A stretch of 64,000 bases of DNA from Pseudomonas sp. 8AS (lineage in GTDB: Bacteria > Pseudomonadota > Gammaproteobacteria > Pseudomonadales > Pseudomonadaceae). Where the stretch lies: the NCBI RefSeq assembly GCF_902506505.1, contig NZ_LR733406.1:2318117-2382116 (forward strand). Direction: 5' to 3'. This document shows, one piece after another, positions 62,579 through 64,000 of this stretch; position 1 is the stretch's first letter, and each line of letters opens with the position of its first letter. A program made the translations under genes and the position numbers. The notes below the pieces were generated by a model. The model was given only the letters and a program-made list of their open reading frames with translations, searched no databases and was not told the DNA's origin.

Positions 62579-63105
62579 GGCGGCGGGGGCAGTGCGTCTC
62601 GAACGGTGCCGGCGGACGAGGCTTTACCCTGGTCGAGCTGATGGTCGCCCTGGCGATTCTGGCGGTCTTAGCTGCCATCGCCATCCCTGCCTTCTCGGAA
62701 ATGACGCTGAGCAGCAGGTTGCGCGCGCACGCCAATGCCCTGACGGCGGGCGTGGTGCTGGCGCGTAGCGAGGCGATCAAGCGCAATCAGGTGGTGCGCT
62801 TGTGTGCCTCGGATGACGGTGCTGCCTGTGCCAGCACAGCGACCTCCTGGGGCAACGGTTGGATTGTGCTTAGTGCTGGCAATGAGGTGATCTCACGGCA
62901 CGCGGGGATGCCGAGCGGTTATCTGAATATCGCGACGGTGGCCAGCGTGTCTTTCCAGCCCAGTGGGACGGGCGCGACGGTGGCCACCTTCAAACTGTGT
63001 CGGGCAACACCGAGCGTCGGCAGCCAGGAGCGGGTGATCGAAGTAAGTGCTACCGGGCGACCTTCGGTCAGCAAGACCAATACCTCTACCTGCGTCAGCA
63101 GCTGA
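62575..63105 (+). CDS. GspH/FimT family pseudopilin (FimT/FimU-like)
   Basis: A 176-residue prepilin with a long leader (MRRRGQCVSNGAGGRG), cleavage before FTLVELMVALAILAVLAAIA and Glu5. ARSEAIKRNQVVRLC (about 63-77) is the FimT/GspH hallmark. Two or more Cys could form a disulfide (LCASDDGAACAST). FimT can bind DNA in some bacteria, FimU is part of the priming complex; which applies here is open. It overlaps pilY1 by 4 bp and is last in the operon. A GC-rich hairpin follows. Confidence 0.88.
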   Translation: MRRRGQCVSNGAGGRGFTLVELMVALAILAVLAAIAIPAFSEMTLSSRLRAHANALTAGVVLARSEAIKRNQVVRLCASDDGAACASTATSWGNGWIVLSAGNEVISRHAGMPSGYLNIATVASVSFQPSGTGATVATFKLCRATPSVGSQERVIEVSATGRPSVSKTNTSTCVSS

Positions 63106-63121
63106 TTCCTTCCATGCAATG

Positions 63122-63143
63122 ACCCCGCTCCGTGGAGCGGGGG
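63122..63143. terminator. GC-rich hairpin between pilin operon and metG
   Basis: CCCCGCTCC-gt-GGAGCGGGG lies between convergent genes; T-runs are weak on both sides. Confidence 0.6.
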
Positions 63144-63152
63144 ATTGCCCTC

Positions 63153-64000
63153 TTACTTGACCCGCTGCCCTGGCTTGGCGCCGCTGTCCGGGCTGAGCAG
63201 GTAGATTTCCTCGCCGCCGGGGCCGGCGGCCAGGACCATGCCTTCGGATACGCCGAACTTCATCTTGCGCGCGGCCAGGTTGGCCACGTACAGGGTCAGG
63301 CGGCCTTCCAGCTTGCTCGGGTCCGGGTAGGCGCTCTTGATGCCGCTGAACACGTTGCGCTTCTCGTCGCCGATATCCAGGGTCAGGCGCAGCAGCTTGT
63401 CGGCGCCCTCGACGAACTCGCACTTCTCGATCAGGGCGATGCGCAGGTCCACGGCGGCGAAGGCGTCGAAGGCGATCTCGGCGGCCAATGGGTCTTTCAC
63501 CAGCTCGCCGTTGCCAGCCGGGGCGGCCGGCGCGTCGGTGGCGGCCAGGTCTTCCTTGGAGGCTGCAGTCATGGCCTCGATCTTCGCCGGCTCGATGCGG
63601 GTCAGCAGCGGGTTGAACGGGTTCAGCTGGTGGTTGGCCAGCGGCGTGGCCAGGTCGGTCCAGCTCAGCGGGGCGACATTGAGGAAGGCCTCGGCGTCGG
63701 CGGCCAGTTTCGGCAGCACCGGCTTGAGCAGGATCACCAGCTGGCGGAACAGGTTGACGCCCAGGGCACAGATTTCCTGCACCTCGGCCTGCTTGCCTTC
63801 GACCTTGTTCAGCGCCCACGGCGCCTTGTCGGCGATCCAGGCGTTGGCGCGGTCGGCCAGGGCCATGGTTTCGCGCATGGCACGGGAGAAGTCGCGGGCT
63901 TCATAGGCCTCGGCGATGCTCGGCGCGGCGGCCTGGAAGGCGGCCCACAGTTCCGGCTCGGGGTTGGCGTCTACAAGAACCCCATTGTTGCCCTTGTGGA
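63153..64000 (-). CDS. metG: Methionyl-tRNA synthetase, C-terminal part (partial)
   Basis: The last 281 codons of MetG; the catalytic domain lies beyond base 64000. The visible part covers the anticodon-binding helical bundle ([20 protein letters not shown] onward, about the first 130 residues) and the C-terminal Trbp111-like tRNA-binding dimerisation domain ([20 protein letters not shown], then [15 protein letters not shown]). A Lys/Ala/Asp linker ([19 protein letters not shown]) joins them. The open frame continues without a stop to the window end. Confidence 0.95.
   Translation of the reverse strand, partial: HKGNNGVLVDANPEPELWAAFQAAAPSIAEAYEARDFSRAMRETMALADRANAWIADKAPWALNKVEGKQAEVQEICALGVNLFRQLVILLKPVLPKLAADAEAFLNVAPLSWTDLATPLANHQLNPFNPLLTRIEPAKIEAMTAASKEDLAATDAPAAPAGNGELVKDPLAAEIAFDAFAAVDLRIALIEKCEFVEGADKLLRLTLDIGDEKRNVFSGIKSAYPDPSKLEGRLTLYVANLAARKMKFGVSEGMVLAAGPGGEEIYLLSPDSGAKPGQRVK

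Overview
This is a high-GC gammaproteobacterial chromosome segment from a Pseudomonas-type organism. The gene order follows several P. aeruginosa neighbourhoods that I recall from established maps (not searched here): peptide-binding proteins/mltD/gloB/rnhA/dnaQ/ldcA/fimL/nudC, then rnt/pyrC/motY/argG/gloA, then rnfABCDGE/nth, then metG. No rRNA, tRNA or CRISPR array was seen.

Layout. 1-2.5 kb: two periplasmic peptide-binding proteins (one cut by the window edge). 2.6-18 kb: housekeeping genes (HDOD protein, mltD, gloB, methyltransferase, rnhA-dnaQ, lysine decarboxylase, crotonase, fimL-nudC, a TSUP and a SulP transporter). 18-23.7 kb: a lipid-linked group (SDR, APH-fold kinase, SCP2 protein, histidine phosphatase), sohB and an AcuI-like reductase. 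23.7-27 kb: sulfite reductase cysI with its DUF934 partner, a tiny membrane peptide, bfd and a small lipoprotein. 27-35 kb: nitrate-assimilation control and uptake, with nasS-nasT and nasFED. Each of these two operons starts with a sigma-54 promoter and an RNA leader holding two AACGGC-type hexaloops ahead of a terminator, so NasT probably antiterminates both its own operon and the transporter operon. 34.9-39 kb: rnt, pyrC, motY, argG.

38.8-49.3 kb is an accessory island. It is bounded by a 396-bp direct duplication of the argG 3' end, spacer and gloA 5' end (two mismatches by eye). The left copy keeps argG whole and truncates gloA; the right copy keeps gloA whole and truncates argG. The cargo is a tightly overlapping minus-strand operon: HAD-UbiA fusion, DprE1, DprE2, a GT-C-like membrane protein, an epimerase, a flavin oxidoreductase and a GtrA protein. 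This resembles decaprenyl-phospho-D-arabinose synthesis plus transfer and flipping. An IS1595-type element with perfect 8-bp target duplications sits 2 bp from the right boundary.

49.5-56.6 kb: a small acidic protein, nth and the complete rnf operon, with a long coiled-coil repeat tail on RnfC. 56.9-63.1 kb: a type IV minor-pilin operon (pilE-like, pilV, pilW, pilX, pilY1, fimT-like) in an order unlike the usual P. aeruginosa one. 63.2 kb to the end: the C-terminal part of metG. FimL, the minor pilins/PilY1 and the possible arabinosylation island together suggest, by inference, surface-glycan or pilus modification in this strain.
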